A stretch of 64,000 nt of DNA from Pseudocercospora fijiensis CIRAD86 (GCF_000340215.1 NW_006921542.1:1020267-1084266); one strand, 5' to 3'; positions 34,800 to 46,474 are shown, counted from the first letter of the stretch. Notes: a model not told the origin generated them from the sequence alone. Program-made: numbers and translations.

Positions 34800-37700
34800 C
34801 GTTCTAATTAGTTAGTTCGGATTCGGGCTCGGGTAGATCCGCTTCCGGCGGCGATACCTGCGATAGTATTATTACCGAGATTCGTATACTAGGTAGTCGT
34901 TGTACTATTATACTCGCTATCGCTTCGAGTATTCGTCTCCTTAGTATAGAGCCTAGAAACTAGCCTTGTCGTACGGAGCGGCGCACCTCTAGATATAACC
35001 TATTTAAGCTACATTAACTTATAGCGCAGATTGCCGGTCTTATAACCGCGCTATAGCGTTTCCCGAAGAGCGCTTAGAAGCAGCAAGGATATCCTCGTAG
35101 GACTTATAGCTAGTGTTTCCGATATAACTAGTAAACACGACTCGGTTGCCCTTCTAGTTAGCGATAGTTCCTTCCTAGGAGCTATCGTCGTAGTTGCGCT
35201 AGACACCCTAGGTTATACGAGACTATAGTCGACCTAGAATAATTAGCGTATTCGGGTTAGCGGCAATCTAGAAGGTAAAGGAAAAGCATATGCCGAAAGC
35301 GTCTACTATAATATTGTAGTAGGCACCTACTAGCGCAACCTCCCTATTTACTCCCTATATACTAAGGGAAATATCTCTATTTATTAGCAGTCGGAGCTGT
35401 TTAGCCTAGCGCTTACTTATAATAAGTGACTCTAAACTATTATTAAGCATTGCTAGCAACTACTAACTATAGCTTCCGATAGTAACTTAAATATAGATAG
35501 CGGGAACGACGGTAAAGGAACGGGTAACTGCAGAAAGGTCTATATTATTAGGGATAGAGTAAAGTTCCTTAGGTCGAGGAGGTCCTACTCGACCGATTTG
35601 TTAGCTAGTAAATCGGATAGCCTTAATAGAAACTAAAACCGAAGCAGAGTCGGCATTATTATTATCCCCTCGGCCTATCTCCTTAATCCCCTCTTCGTTA
35701 GTATTATCGATAGTCTCCTAGCTCTCGTAGGTTACTAATTCGCCTTCTACTAACTCCTAGGCCCCTAAAAATTTAGGAAGGAACTATAGGGAAGAGACGT
35801 CGATATAGTCCTCTCGCCCCTATTTGCGTCGGAGGGCTATAAGGTCTTTTATAAAGGTAGCATCGTTAGGAATCCGGCTCTAGAACAGGTTAGTAGGCAA
35901 ACCGTATACTAGAAGCTCCCCTATAGACACGTTAGACTTAAGGTCTAGGAACTATAAAGCCTAGAAGAGAGCATTTGCCTTTGTGTCGTAAGAGTTAGTA
36001 GGCCCGGCACTATACTTCTTTATATACCTATTAAAGCGAAAGCTCTTTAGGTCGGCTAACTTTCGTTTATAGGCCGGCGGGTTAGCTAGGCCTAGGGTAC
36101 TACTAAGGTCGGTAGTAGCATCCTCTATATCGATATCCGGAGTCTCTAGGACCTCCGGAGAGGCTATACTAGCTCGGGTTGCACGGTCTTTAGCTGTTTA
36201 GAGTGTTTTAGTCTTAGCGACTAATTCTCGCTGTTTCTTAGCCTTATTAGCTGCCTGCTTCTTAAGTATCCTAGTAGGGGCTACCGCACTAGGGCGGATA
36301 GGGTTCTACGGGCTCTTGCCCTTGCCTTAGGACGACTAGGTTTAGGACGACTAAGTTTAGGACCTTGTAGTAGCGTAGACATCTATACTATTCTTAGTAA
36401 CCGCATAAATATTAGTAACTGCGTCCGGGTCCTAAGACACAAAGTTAACTTTAATAGGCTTAGTAGTACCGTTACTGCTCCGCTCCTTAACCTGTTTTGC
36501 CCTAACCTTCTAAGTTTCTCGTTTAGTAATAGCGGCGAGGGTACTGTTCCTAGTGTCCTTAAACTCGATCTTGCTACTATACTTCTTTTCTAGAAGACTC
36601 CTAAGTTAAGGCAGCTTCGGGGCTCTACGATCCTACTCGAAGTCAATCTTGTCGCCGGTATCGGTATAGTAGAACCGACTATTTACTTATATAACGAGCT
36701 TCCTCTTAAGAAGCTCCTTCTAGATAGGGTAGTCTAATTAAATATATTTGAAACCGCCGTATATCTAGCACTTGCTATCTAAGTTAGAATAGATCTTCCG
36801 TATAGCGTAGACGTTAACTAAAGGGGCCTTAGGGTAGTTAGGATCGGAGACCTAGTAGACTAGTAGTATATCCTTTAGTATACTAGCATTAAGGACCTCC
36901 CTAACTCGCTATAGTACTTTCGTATTAAGGTTGAGCTAGGCTAGGGATTTAGCTAAGTCCGCAACGTCCTAAGAATACTTAGTAACGGTAGGAGTTACAG
37001 TACTAGGACTACTTTGCGATTTAGGAAGAAACTTAGGCCCTCTAGTTCCCGAGGCATCGTTCCTTACCTAGTCTAGGTTATTCCGGTCCTCGCCGTAAAT
37101 GAACTTCTTTGTATCGGCGGAGCTATTAATATCGTCCTTAACAGCCTCTAGGACCTCTTTGTACTTCCTAAAGGTCTCGGGATTAGCTTCGCTAAGCTTA
37201 TAGCGACGGAAGATACGCTTAGCCGTAGACTACGGCAAGCCTTTAAGGAGTAGCCTCGTTCTCTAAGAATTCTCGAGGTCCTACTAGTCGATGCCGTCCG
37301 CTAACTTAACAAACTCGCGGACGTACTCCTTTAGGTCGTTATCTTCGGTGCGCCTCTCTATATAGAGGTTCTTAAGCTACGTACGACTGCCTTTAATGCG
37401 ACGGCTATCGCGGTCCCGATACTCCCTTATAAAGGCCTGCTTAAAGACCTCCTAGTCGGTATCAGACTTGTCGTCCTTTTCTAGGTAGCTAACTAGGGTT
37501 CTAAGGGTTCGGTAAAGCTTAGTAATAGTAGTCCTCGTAAGGGACCGGACCTTGTACTAGTCCGACTCCTCTTCGAGTCCGTACTCGGCTAAGTTGTCCT
37601 TAAAGCGTTCTACGTACGCCGTAGCGTTCTACCCTTCGAACAAAGGGTTCCTACTACTTCCTAGCTCTAGTAGGCGACGCCTGTTCTAACGGAGAAGGTT

Positions 37701-37850
37701 AGTTTACCCTTAAATTATCTTTATAACGACATTATAGAGAGCCTCGGGCGTAGAAGGCTCGATAGCCCCTAGGTCGACGGCGCTTATAACAACTAGTCGT
37801 CGCCTAATTTCTTCGTTAATAGGGTCCGGTAGGTTATTAGATTCCGAAGA
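34800..37850 (-). pseudogene. Gag-protease ORF of the 12.3-kb Gypsy element
   Basis: A continuous minus frame with only TAG/TAA stops. The N-terminal part has a Gag-like FEG.NATAYVERFKDNLAEY motif and helical capsid-like sequence; a Lys/Thr-rich central part follows. The retropepsin-like end reads MLNNSLESLIISKR (about 35.41-35.45 kb) where a D-x-G/S-x-E active site is expected, so the catalytic Asp appears to be Asn. Further on, NTLIILGR matches the usual I-L-G-R near the protease C-terminus. Limits are approximate. Confidence 0.7.
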
Positions 37851-38008
37851 TTCCGCTAATTCGTAATACTCGCTTTCGCTAGAGCTTATTCGATTATTAT
37901 AAAGTAGTTAAAATAAAATGCTATAGGAAAGTGTTTTTAGTATATATTATAGGTTTAGTTTGTTTCGATGTTGCTATACGAGAAAATGGTATGCTAGGCT
38001 GTTTTCTT

Positions 38009-38035
38009 CTAATATTACCCCTAGGGTAGCATTAG
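38009..38035. repeat. Palindrome, copy 5
   Basis: CTAATATTACCCCTAGGGT then AGCATTAG, in the leader before Gag. Confidence 0.8.
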
Positions 38036-38708
38036 AGTTTAGCCTCCTAGGGGTCGCCTAGACATCCCTAGGAGCTTTAATTTAGTAAATTTAGACAAAA
38101 GCCGCTCGGAGGAAGGAACTGCAATCTCTATTCACACCTAGATCCTAGAAACTAGCCACTTTACTAACTATTGTTATCTCCTTTAGCTAGGCGGGGGGGG
38201 CGGGGACCTTCTTTTTCTAGTAAAAGGCTAAACACTGTCCGAACGAGGTAGCGAATCCCGAAACAGTCTACCCGGTTAATAGGGGAACTGCCTAGGCATC
38301 CGACCTATAATCTAGAAATTGCTATCGTATAGATAGTCTTAGCAAACCAAGTAAGGCCGATAGGTAATTAGTCTATCTCCTCCTTAGGCGGGCGGTAGCT
38401 TATCTCGAGCAAGCGGTACTAAATAGGTCTTCGATCCGGAGCCGAGTCCTTAGAAGCTAGCTATAGTTATAGACTAGGCCCTAAGCTATAACAGTCCTAA
38501 GGGTTTGCAGCTTTTCGGGGTTAAAGCGATGCCCTCGTTAAGAGGTTTCTCTACTTGTCGTAACGGCCCCTTAAGATACTTCTATATCGTCTATATCGTA
38601 GGCTCTTATCGTGCCCTCGCTTCGGTTATAGCTATTCGTGCCTAGAGACTACCTTTAACATACCCGAACCTGTTAGATATAAAGAGATAGCCCTACCTTC
38701 GGCTCTAA

Positions 38709-38987
38709 TAAAGGACGGAAACTAATACTACTACTACCACTTATAGCAATAGTACGGGCTACCGAGGGTAACATAACCTATAGCAATATAGGTAGCTATA
38801 TTTAGCAAGATAGGATAACGAGACTGTCGCTTAGGCTAATAACTAGAGCCCTATAGCATAGGCATTGTAGAAGTGTGACATAAACAATATGCTATACGAG
38901 GTTAATAATCTGTCTACTCTGTAGAAGGAGGCCTCTTATATAGGCTCAAAACTGGCCTATAGATGTAGGGCCGGTTACTAGCTAATA
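38709..38987 (-). repeat. 5' LTR of the 12.3-kb Gypsy element
   Basis: 279 bp, matching 26693-26971 along its length. In element sense it starts TATTAGCTAG (TG to TA by RIP) and ends CCGTCCTTTA (CA to TA). Differences between the LTRs are mostly C/T and G/A, so RIP rather than age dominates their divergence. Confidence 0.92.
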
Positions 38988-39349
38988 CTATCTTAAAAAT
39001 TAATAATTTCTAACTTTTTTTTAAAATTTAGCTAAGTTTATCTGTCTTACTATACTTAGAAAGACTATAATAGCTAGCACTATACAACTTAAGATTATCT
39101 ACATCCTTAAGATATCCTTTATATATAATACCGGGTTTGCTAAAGAGTAGTAGAGCTTGACTGAGTTTATTACCTTAGTAATTAAAATAATTAGACATAC
39201 AATATAATCTACTACGCTAATCTAATCTAATAGGGAAATAAATTTCTTCAAATCTCCTATAATAAATAGCTATTAGAATAATAGTATTTTCTAACACTAG
39301 TTTACTCTTATATAATTTGTATAAACCATTCTAATATTTACTATTAGAA

Positions 39350-40371
39350 CGTTACGAAAACTTCTTTACCGATCCTATCGATCCTATCGATCCTAGCGAT
39401 CGCAAGCGATCGCAAGCGATCGCGAGCGATCCTAAGCGATCCCGAGCGATCCCGAGCGATCCTAAGCTATCCTAACACGATAAATAGGTAACTTATAAAA
39501 GTTAGACTTTTACCTGATACTATACTAAAAATAGAACATTTTTGTCATATATTACTAAGCCGTAAACCTTCTAGATAAAAAGATATAAAGGAAAGAAAAT
39601 CGCTTTTTTAGACATTTTGCTTCTAATTTATCTTTTTTTCTAGCAGGGTTATAGCTTAGTAATATAGTAGAAAAGTACTCTATTTTTAGTATATTATTAT
39701 AAAAAAATATAAAATTTATAGATTTTCTATAAAACTAAAGCTAGGGAACAGAAATAAGCAATATAGTATTTTAGCTTTTCTAAGTTATACTTTACTATTT
39801 TTAGAAATCTAAAAAATAGAACTTAAAGTTCTATATACTAATAAGAGTATCATAAATTTTTAGGTTATAATACTTAGTAGTTATCTTAGAATCTAGAAAA
39901 GAATCTCGAGTGTTTCGAGTGTACTTTTTTTCAAAGTTCTGCTTATTAAGCGTCGGCTTTTGAAAGAAACCTTAACGAAATATCGGCTGTATTTAACGAA
40001 ACCTCAACGAAAAAAATTTATTTATAAAAAAAACCTACGAAACCGCTAAATTTAACCTATACGTTATACCCTAAAACACCTCGTAGTAGTAGTATACGTA
40101 GTAGTAGTAGTCGCAGTCGGGCTCTAACTTGTCCCGCGTCCTTTGCGTTCCTTGCCCTCGAATTTCGGGACGGCCCGTCCCGAAATTCGCGATCGCGAGG
40201 ATCCTGTCGGATAGGATCGCGAGTAGTCGGAATTTCTAGATCGCGGCGATCCTATTAGACAAGATCTTTAACGTACGATCCCGAGGATCCTAAGGATCCT
40301 AAGGATCCTAAGCGATCCTAAGCGATCCTGTCGACAGGATCGTCGCGATCGGAAAAAAAGTTTTCGTAACG
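39350..40371. mobile_element. 1.02-kb non-autonomous TIR element with GATC-rich subterminal repeats
   Basis: The ends are inverted: CGTTACGAAAACTT at 39350 and its complement ending CGTAACG at 40371, both continuing into arrays of about 9-bp (A/C)GCGATCCT units. Flanks show AA on both sides, and removing the element plus one AA restores the RNA polymerase frame. Inside there is no coding frame; a 14-bp-arm palindrome lies at 40159-40189. I cannot assign a superfamily. Confidence 0.75.
40159..40189. repeat. Perfect 14-bp-arm palindrome
   Basis: CGAATTTCGGGACG, spacer GCC, then the exact reverse complement. It has unusually GC-rich, un-RIPed composition within an AT-rich element. Confidence 0.95.
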
Positions 40372-42512
40372 AAGTAGGTTTTAGTTTTTCTAATTCCTTT
40401 TTACTAGCTAGAAAGTTAAATTTATTATTATAAACCTATATAAATTCTAACAGCTTAGTATTTACTTTAGAAGGTATGCGACTAATACTATTAACTACTT
40501 TATATACTACATTATTATTTACTATAGACTTTAAAGCGTAACAATTTTTATCTATTATAACATTCTTAGAATATTTAACATTATTAAGTAAGTAACTACC
40601 TTTATTATTTGAAGTCTATAGTAAGGGTTTATAAACTATTAGTAGTTTATTAGGTAAGTTTACTATATTATCCTTTTTATTTTCTATAATATCTTTAGGT
40701 ACAACTATTTATTAATTATTATGTTTACATTTCCTTATTAGTTTGCTTTCAATTAAACTAGTATTTTCTAAAAGTTAAATAAATGTAGAACCTACCGCTA
40801 TAACAAATGTGTAATCCTTAATCTAAGTATATAAGTTGGTGTTTTTCGTACTCTATTATTAGTTCAAGCACTAAATAATAACATTTTGTTATCCTTATTA
40901 CTATTTTTAACACGATATAAATATAAATTATATATATGTTTACCTATAGTTTTATAAACTTTTATTAAATATGTATTAGCGACATTATTAGTACTGTAGT
41001 GTAATGTTATATTAATATATATAATAAGACTTATATTTGCTAGAAATTCTAGTTTGAAACCTATTAATATAGTACTACAAACTAATTCTTCTGCTTTCTT
41101 TAATTTCTTATACTAATAGTACTTAAGTAAATTACTAGTATTATTTTTTAGACTAGTTATACTACCTAAAATCAATTGTTTAATTTTACTAGTTAAAATA
41201 TCTAGATTTAATCCTTTAATGTAAGATTCATTATCTAAAGTGTAATAAGTATTTTATAACAAATTCCTTATATTAAGTTGAATTTCTTTAAGAGAATTTT
41301 TACTATTATCTTTTCTTATTAGAGACTCTATAATATTAGATAAAATATTAGATCTTTTAGTTAGAACATCTATTGTAGATATATTAGTAGCTCTTATAGC
41401 ATGATTTTTACTTAAAGAATTATTACCTAAAGAACTATTACTAGTATATTAAAATATAATAATAGTATATAATTCCGATAAATCCGGTATATCTGTCTTA
41501 TTAAATACAGATAAAACCAACTCTTTAAAGTCACTATAAGATATATTACTTTTAAGTATTAAGCTAAGCAATTTAAAATTATCTATATAGATAACAAACT
41601 TATAATATAAACTAGAACTACTAGTTAAATCAAAGTTAGATAATACACTTATAGGATCTTTAATTAAAGCTATATTATTACATATAGTATAGCATATAGA
41701 AGACCTTATTTTATTATCTAGATTAGTATAAACTCTACTAGAAGTAGAATACTATCTAGAAGATCCTCTACGTAACGCTCTTTTATAAATTTTAGATTTA
41801 CGATTACTCCCCCCAATTTCAAGATATTTAATAAAATCAGGTTTATTCTCTTTAGGCAAATTAGTAGATATTCTACTAATATTGTCCCCCTTACTAGCTC
41901 TAGCCCTTAAGAAGGAACCCTTAAGATCTGTCCGAGTTCTAGAAGTATATTTATTATATTATTCTCCTTCTCTTCTAATATCTCTTTTTTAGGTTTAGTT
42001 TCTTGCTTACTAGAAACACTTTTTTTAATTTCTAAGTCGGAAGATTTAATAGAAGTTATACCTAGTATATTAACCTACTTATCTAACTTACGATATCCTG
42101 CTATAATTAAACTAATCTCTTTGCTAAATTTAATACTCTACCTAACAACATTATAAACATTTGTTTTAATAGAAGATACTATACTAATATAAGCATTATA
42201 ACTAAAAGCACTACCCTTTAAAACAAAAGAAGTAGTTATATAATATTTAGTACTATCTTTAAAAGTAATAGTATATATAGACTTATTATCCTTTATAGTA
42301 GAAGGTATTAATATATAGGTACCTTTCTTAGCTATTAAAAACTTACCTAAACGCATACTAAACTCTTTTAGATGTCTACACTTAATAATACTAAAGCTAT
42401 TTGAAATACCTACCCTAACTTTACTAGAGAATTATCTAATACCTAAACGTCTTGAAATTAAACTTTTATATATTATTTCTTTTAATAATTATAAGAATAC
42501 CTAATAGAACAT

Positions 42513-42960
42513 CTTAAGGAGCACTAATTTAATTAGTACTATACAGACAAACGATCTTACGTTTAAATATAACCTATTAATAAGCTATAGTATATACTCT
42601 CTCCTAAAGAGATACTAATATTATATATTATAGGTTGTTATAATACTAGGGGTTTCCTTAAATTACAGTAGAATTATATACTAATAACTAAGAAGTATAT
42701 CCCTAGAAACGGATAATAATAAGAAAAATAGTGCTTACGTATTAATCCTTTAACTATAATTTAGTTACCCTATTATTATATACTTAATAATGCCTTATAA
42801 TTAAGGGATAGCGACTAACCTAACTCCTTAGTATAAGAAGTTAGAGAAGCAAATTCACCGTTTACACTAGCGTATAATACTAATTAAGCGTTTACTAGCG
42901 GGTATAGCGAAATTATAAACTTTTAATTTACTACAAATTTTAATTTTATACTTTATAGGA
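42513..42960. other. Probable non-coding end of the plasmid relic
   Basis: AT-rich sequence upstream of the RNA polymerase start. In linear plasmids the terminal inverted repeat would lie here, but I could not match it to the other end. Composition changes at about 42,820-42,960. Confidence 0.35.
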
Positions 42961-42995
42961 AGGAAACAATTTTTATTAATAAGGTATATATCCCC

Positions 42996-43740
42996 CCTAT
43001 CCTAAGTCTCTATAGTAGTATAAGCGAGTCTATCGATTTGCCGACTTAAGATATAGCTTCTATACTCTTAATAGATACGGCGGTCTAGTACTTTATCGTC
43101 TTAATACCTAGGTACTATTATCGTCTTCGTCGGTAGCCTCTAGCTCTAATAGAGACTCTATATGCTTTTTACCTAATACTAGCCGAGCGTTATCCGTTAA
43201 TCGAACACTTTATAAGAGACGAGACTCTATATACTTTTTACCTAACACTAGCCGAGCGTTATCCGTTAATCGAATACTTTATAAGAGACGAGACTCTAGA
43301 ATCTCTAACTTAGCTCGTATTATTAAACGCTCGACCTAAAGAAGGCCGCTTACCTAATATACTATCCTAACTAAAGCTAAAGAGAATCTCTGCCTTCTAT
43401 TAACTAACTATTCTTATACTTAAATAATAGCGCTAGCTGCCTATAGTCGTTCCTCTATCCTAAGTCTCTATAGTAGTATAAGCGAGTCTATTAATTTGCT
43501 AACTTAAGATACGGCTTCTATACTCTTAGTAGATATAGCGGTCTAGTGCTTTATACCTAGGTACTAATATCGTCTTTGTCGGTAGCCTCTAGCTCTAATA
43601 GAGACTCTATATGCTTTTTACCTAATACTAGCCGAGCGTTATCCGTTAATCGAACACTTTATAAGAGACGAGACTCTAGAATCTCTAACCTAGCTCGTAT
43701 TATTAAAGGCTCGACCTAGAGAAGGCCGTCTATACTAGTT
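42996..43740. repeat. Duplicated block with 69-bp repeats
   Basis: A segment starting CCTATCCTAAGTCTCTATAG occurs at about 42997 and 43453. A 69-bp unit starting GAGACTCTATATGCTTTTTA lies at 43152, 43221 and 43601. No coding frame. Confidence 0.8.
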
Positions 43741-44530
43741 ACTAGCGGTATTAAACAAAATTCTAAAGACAAGAATATAGCAAAAGAGAAGCTTAATCGT
43801 CTTAACTAAGCGACTGTGCTTACTAACGCCGAAGACATAATATACCTATACTTTAGCTTCGACCGTAACGAGTAAAGCGGCGGCAACGGTAATAGCGCCG
43901 GACTTAGTACTAATAAGATTAACGTCTAGCGCGCCTAATTCGCTATCTTCTATTATTATATTTATAAAGAATACTATAAAGCTATTAGAAGCGGTAGACT
44001 AGCTAAGTTCTAGGTAGAAACAAACAGAATCGCTTAGAATACGATCGATAAAGTTATACCTCCCTTCGAAGGCGGCTTTCTAGGGTCTTCCGAGCTACCT
44101 TATACTTACGCCGATACGAAATTAAAGGAGTGCGAGACTTACGGCTACCTAGACTAGCGAGCTTATAGAAGGGGATACGCTATAGCTATTTTCTAATAGA
44201 ATAAGGCCGCATACCTTAGAAGGCTCGGAATTACGAAGGAAATAGCACTTCTCGGTACTTCTACTATTAGATCCTATAAAACGAGGTAGTATACTTTAGG
44301 AAGCTCGGAATTACGAAAGATAGAAGGAGGAAGCTAGGTATTACGAAAGATAGAAGGAGGAAGCTAGGCATTACTAAAGATAGAGGATAAGCGCGAAGCC
44401 TAAGGTAGATTCCTTTATCTACTAGGTTTTTATACTACTAGTATTACGAGTCGTACGAGTAGGGGAGAGCCTAAGGGTTACTAATCTTTATATTCCGTAC
44501 GCGCGATAGGATCCTAAATAGCGTTAAAGA
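43741..44530. other. RIPed sequence left of the hAT-type element
   Basis: No interpretable gene. It includes a small tandem repeat with unit about 33 bp (GGAAGCTAGGnATTACnAAAGATAGA) around 44270-44390. Confidence 0.5.
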
Positions 44531-44550
44531 TAGACCCCGTAGTAGTTCGG
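44531..44550. repeat. Left terminal inverted repeat of the hAT-type element
   Basis: TAGACCCCGTAGTAGTTCGG; identical in inverse orientation to 54404-54423. Confidence 0.9.
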
Positions 44551-44960
44551 GTTGGTTTAGTTTAGTTTACTAAGCCGAAACTCTAGTTTAGTTTAGGTTG
44601 GTTTGCTAAGCAACTATATAAGTAGCTAGTTCGAACTATATAATTTATCGGTTTTTAAGAAGTGTACGAATGTATACGTAGCTTTAAGCAAGCCCTTTGT
44701 AAGACTTAGTAGTGTAGCCGGCAGCGTAGCCGGCATTTTTAGTCCTTAGTACTTATAGAATTTTCGAATCCTACTTAGGCTACGTAGTTGTATAAAGGTA
44801 CTTATATAACCTTAAATCTATAGACAATTAGCTAAGGGCACTAACTAATCAAAAGTATATATATATATATAAGGCATTATAGTTTAGTTCGGAAACTGTA
44901 CTCCTTAGGTATAAATTTCATCCTTTCGTTTATAGTTTAATTCCCTAACTGCTTAGTAGA

Positions 44961-45420
44961 ATGTCTTTATCTAGATCTAGGTAGAACTTATCGATTTCCG
45001 TCGAAGCTCTCCTTAAGAAGTTCTAGCACTTTCCTACTAAACTATACTCTAATATTAAGTACTAGGATAGCTCCTCCCTCGATATTAGTACTATATACGA
45101 AACAGCTATAAGGCAGCTCTATAGGGTATTCTACTAGTTACTCGCTATACTATAGCCGAATACTAGTTCGTTCCTTAGAACTCTAGGTTATTTAGTAGAT
45201 ATTAAGGATAGGGCAGGCAGTAACTTCGTATTATATAAGGAAGTAGAGGCTGCTATAGAGGAGTCCTTTAACCTATAGAAGATAGTAAAAGATATAAAGG
45301 CAGCTATAGGTCTAGGTACCTAGTTGAATTTCTAGTAGGTAGAGTATAAGGATATTTAGTAGGAGTATTAGATAGAGTTACGAAAGCAGGTATATAATAT
45401 AGTCTAGAGAATAGGGATAA
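44961..45420 (+). pseudogene. Small unidentified ORF of the hAT-type element
   Basis: From ATG 44961 (MSLSRSR) one frame continues about 150 codons with stops only at likely Gln/Trp positions. It is helical and charged (SVEALLKKF, YKEVEAAIEESFN). No known domain. It is the only frame in the element that I read on plus. Confidence 0.4.
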
Positions 45421-45798
45421 TGCCTATAACTATAAGTATTAGGTTCTTTAATCTTCCTCCTTTTTTCCTTGTTTTCTTTTTATAAAAATCCAAACTAATA
45501 CAAATTAACTAGAATGTCTATCTTCTTTTAGTTCTTTTTAAGACCTAGCAGCGTAGCCGGTAGCGTAGTCGGCCTTTTTACTCCTAAGCACTAACGGGTT
45601 TTTCGAAGACTTCTATTCTATACGGCTAATAAAGTATACTATACTATATAGGTATACTTAGAGAGTATTTAGAGCGCGGTATATAGCGCCGTATAATAGC
45701 GGCTTATTTCGTATATAGAAAAGCTTATAGACGACACTACGAATATCCTTCCTACTAGAACATCTATCCTACCTAGTACTATCTCGAATATAGACATT

Positions 45799-46474
45799 CT
45801 AGCCTTTTAGAATCTAATCGAGTGCTTTAAAATCCTTGTCTATAATCGTTATACGCTTCGCGTAGATAGCTATAAGGTTAACCGCTAAAATAGTATTAGT
45901 ATAGTCCGAAAAGAGGTAGGAGAGAAACATATATTCGAAGATACGAACTAGGTAGGCTTCTATAGCCTCTTAAAGGGCGTCTATCGCGGAGGCTTAGAAG
46001 CGAAGGTCCGTTCTATAAACCTAGGCAATTTCGCGAACAAGTCGTCGGAAAGGAGCTTTACGGATTAGAAGCTTAGAACTCTTCTAATACTACCGAATCT
46101 TACGGAGGGCTACGGCTAAAGAAGGATTAGTAAAAAGATAGTAAGAATACCGGCTACGCTACCGGCTACGCTACCGGCTACGCTACCGGCTACAAATAGG
46201 ACTTACTTCCTAGGCGCTATCGACGCTTCGTACGATTACTACTAGTAGTAGAAGCGCTAGTTATCGTCTTACGTAGAGCCTTGCCCGCCGTTATCTTACG
46301 CGGAGCCTTACTCGCGACGCCCTTTCTAGTACCGGAGCTAGCGGCAGTAGTAGTAGCTCTCTTACGTTAATATACTATACTCGTTCTATTATTTCCGGTC
46401 TTATTACGACCCGTAGAAGTAGTAGGTCCCTTCTTACGAGGCGTCGTAACTTAGTTAAGTAGACTCGGTATTAT
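45799..46474 (-). pseudogene. Histone H3-like gene A, three exons, RIPed
   Basis: Exons on minus: 46474-46207, 46115-45933 and 45884-45799; together 537 nt (179 codons). The tail is long and Lys/Arg/Thr-rich (SKAPRKITAGKALRK recalls H3 GGKAPRK). After it comes G-T-V-A-L-R-K-I-R, then LLIRKAPFRRLVREIA, TDLRF, ASAIDAL-stop-EAIEAYLVRIFE and AIYAKRITIIDKDF, each matching the canonical histone fold of H3 in order and spacing. Intron 1 (46206-46116) starts GTAAGT, ends TTTAG and has a TACTAAT branch site; it splits the Thr codon of P-G-T. Intron 2 (45932-45885) ends TTTTAG, and its donor looks RIPed from GTATGT to ATATGT. The start codon reads ATA. Confidence 0.88.
46116..46206 (-). other. Intron 1 of H3-like gene A with 12-bp tandem repeats
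   Basis: A 91-bp intron bounded by GTAAGT...TTTAG. It contains four copies of GCCGGTAGCGTA (46151-46195), the same GCCGG motif found in the intergenic spacers of the element. Confidence 0.8.

Larger units (their letters stand above)
26693..38987 (-). mobile_element. Complete 12.3-kb Gypsy retrotransposon
   Basis: Bounded by 279-bp direct LTRs and flanked by a 4-bp duplication CTAT (26689-26692 and 38988-38991). Element sense is minus: 5' LTR, Gag-protease (about 37.8-34.8 kb), reverse transcriptase/RNase H/integrase (about 34.7-31.0 kb), an extra 916-codon ORF (29909-27162), polypurine tract (26972-26987), 3' LTR. It is heavily RIPed throughout. It is inserted in the RNA polymerase gene of the plasmid relic, and removal of the element plus one CTAT copy restores that gene's frame. 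Confidence 0.9.
25591..42512 (-). pseudogene. Phage-type (mitochondrial-plasmid) RNA polymerase, RIPed and split
   Basis: Segments on minus: 42512-40372, 39349-38988 and 26692-25591, about 1,200 codons. T7-family motifs appear in order: NLPNKLLIVYKPLL then GSYLLNN (about 40.6-40.7 kb; PMIVKP...GGYLLN in the family); D-stop-R-S-R (39208-39222; DWRGR in the family); motif A P-I-Q-L-N-A (26554-26574) where Asp is now Asn (codon 26560-26562); motif B YIKKAIITITYNA (about 26.27-26.33 kb); and motif C region MPNLIYSLD...YTVYNCF, where catalytic His-Asp is now Tyr-Asn (25768-25773). All changes are C-to-T or G-to-A in CpA/TpG context. One frame change occurs in an A-run near 40,845. The start is tentative. 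Role in the source: transcription of the plasmid in mitochondria. Confidence 0.85.
24541..42960. mobile_element. Nuclear relic of a mitochondrial linear plasmid, split by two insertions
   Basis: Two very AT-rich blocks, 24541-26692 and 38992-42960, belong together: a phage-type RNA polymerase frame runs from the second into the first once the Gypsy element (26693-38987) and the TIR element (39350-40371) are removed. The polymerase is of the type encoded by fungal mitochondrial invertron plasmids (kalilo/maranhar class), judged by motif text. A second frame on the opposite strand (24.8-25.4 kb) converges on it, as in such plasmids. No DNA polymerase gene or terminal inverted repeat was recognised, so the relic is partial. 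The AT bias may reflect both the organellar source and RIP. Confidence 0.7.

Noticed and set aside
24541..42960. Ordinary nuclear copy of mitochondrial chromosome DNA
   Set aside because: The readable frame is a phage-type RNA polymerase with plasmid-like motif text; no respiratory-chain, rRNA or tRNA genes are seen.
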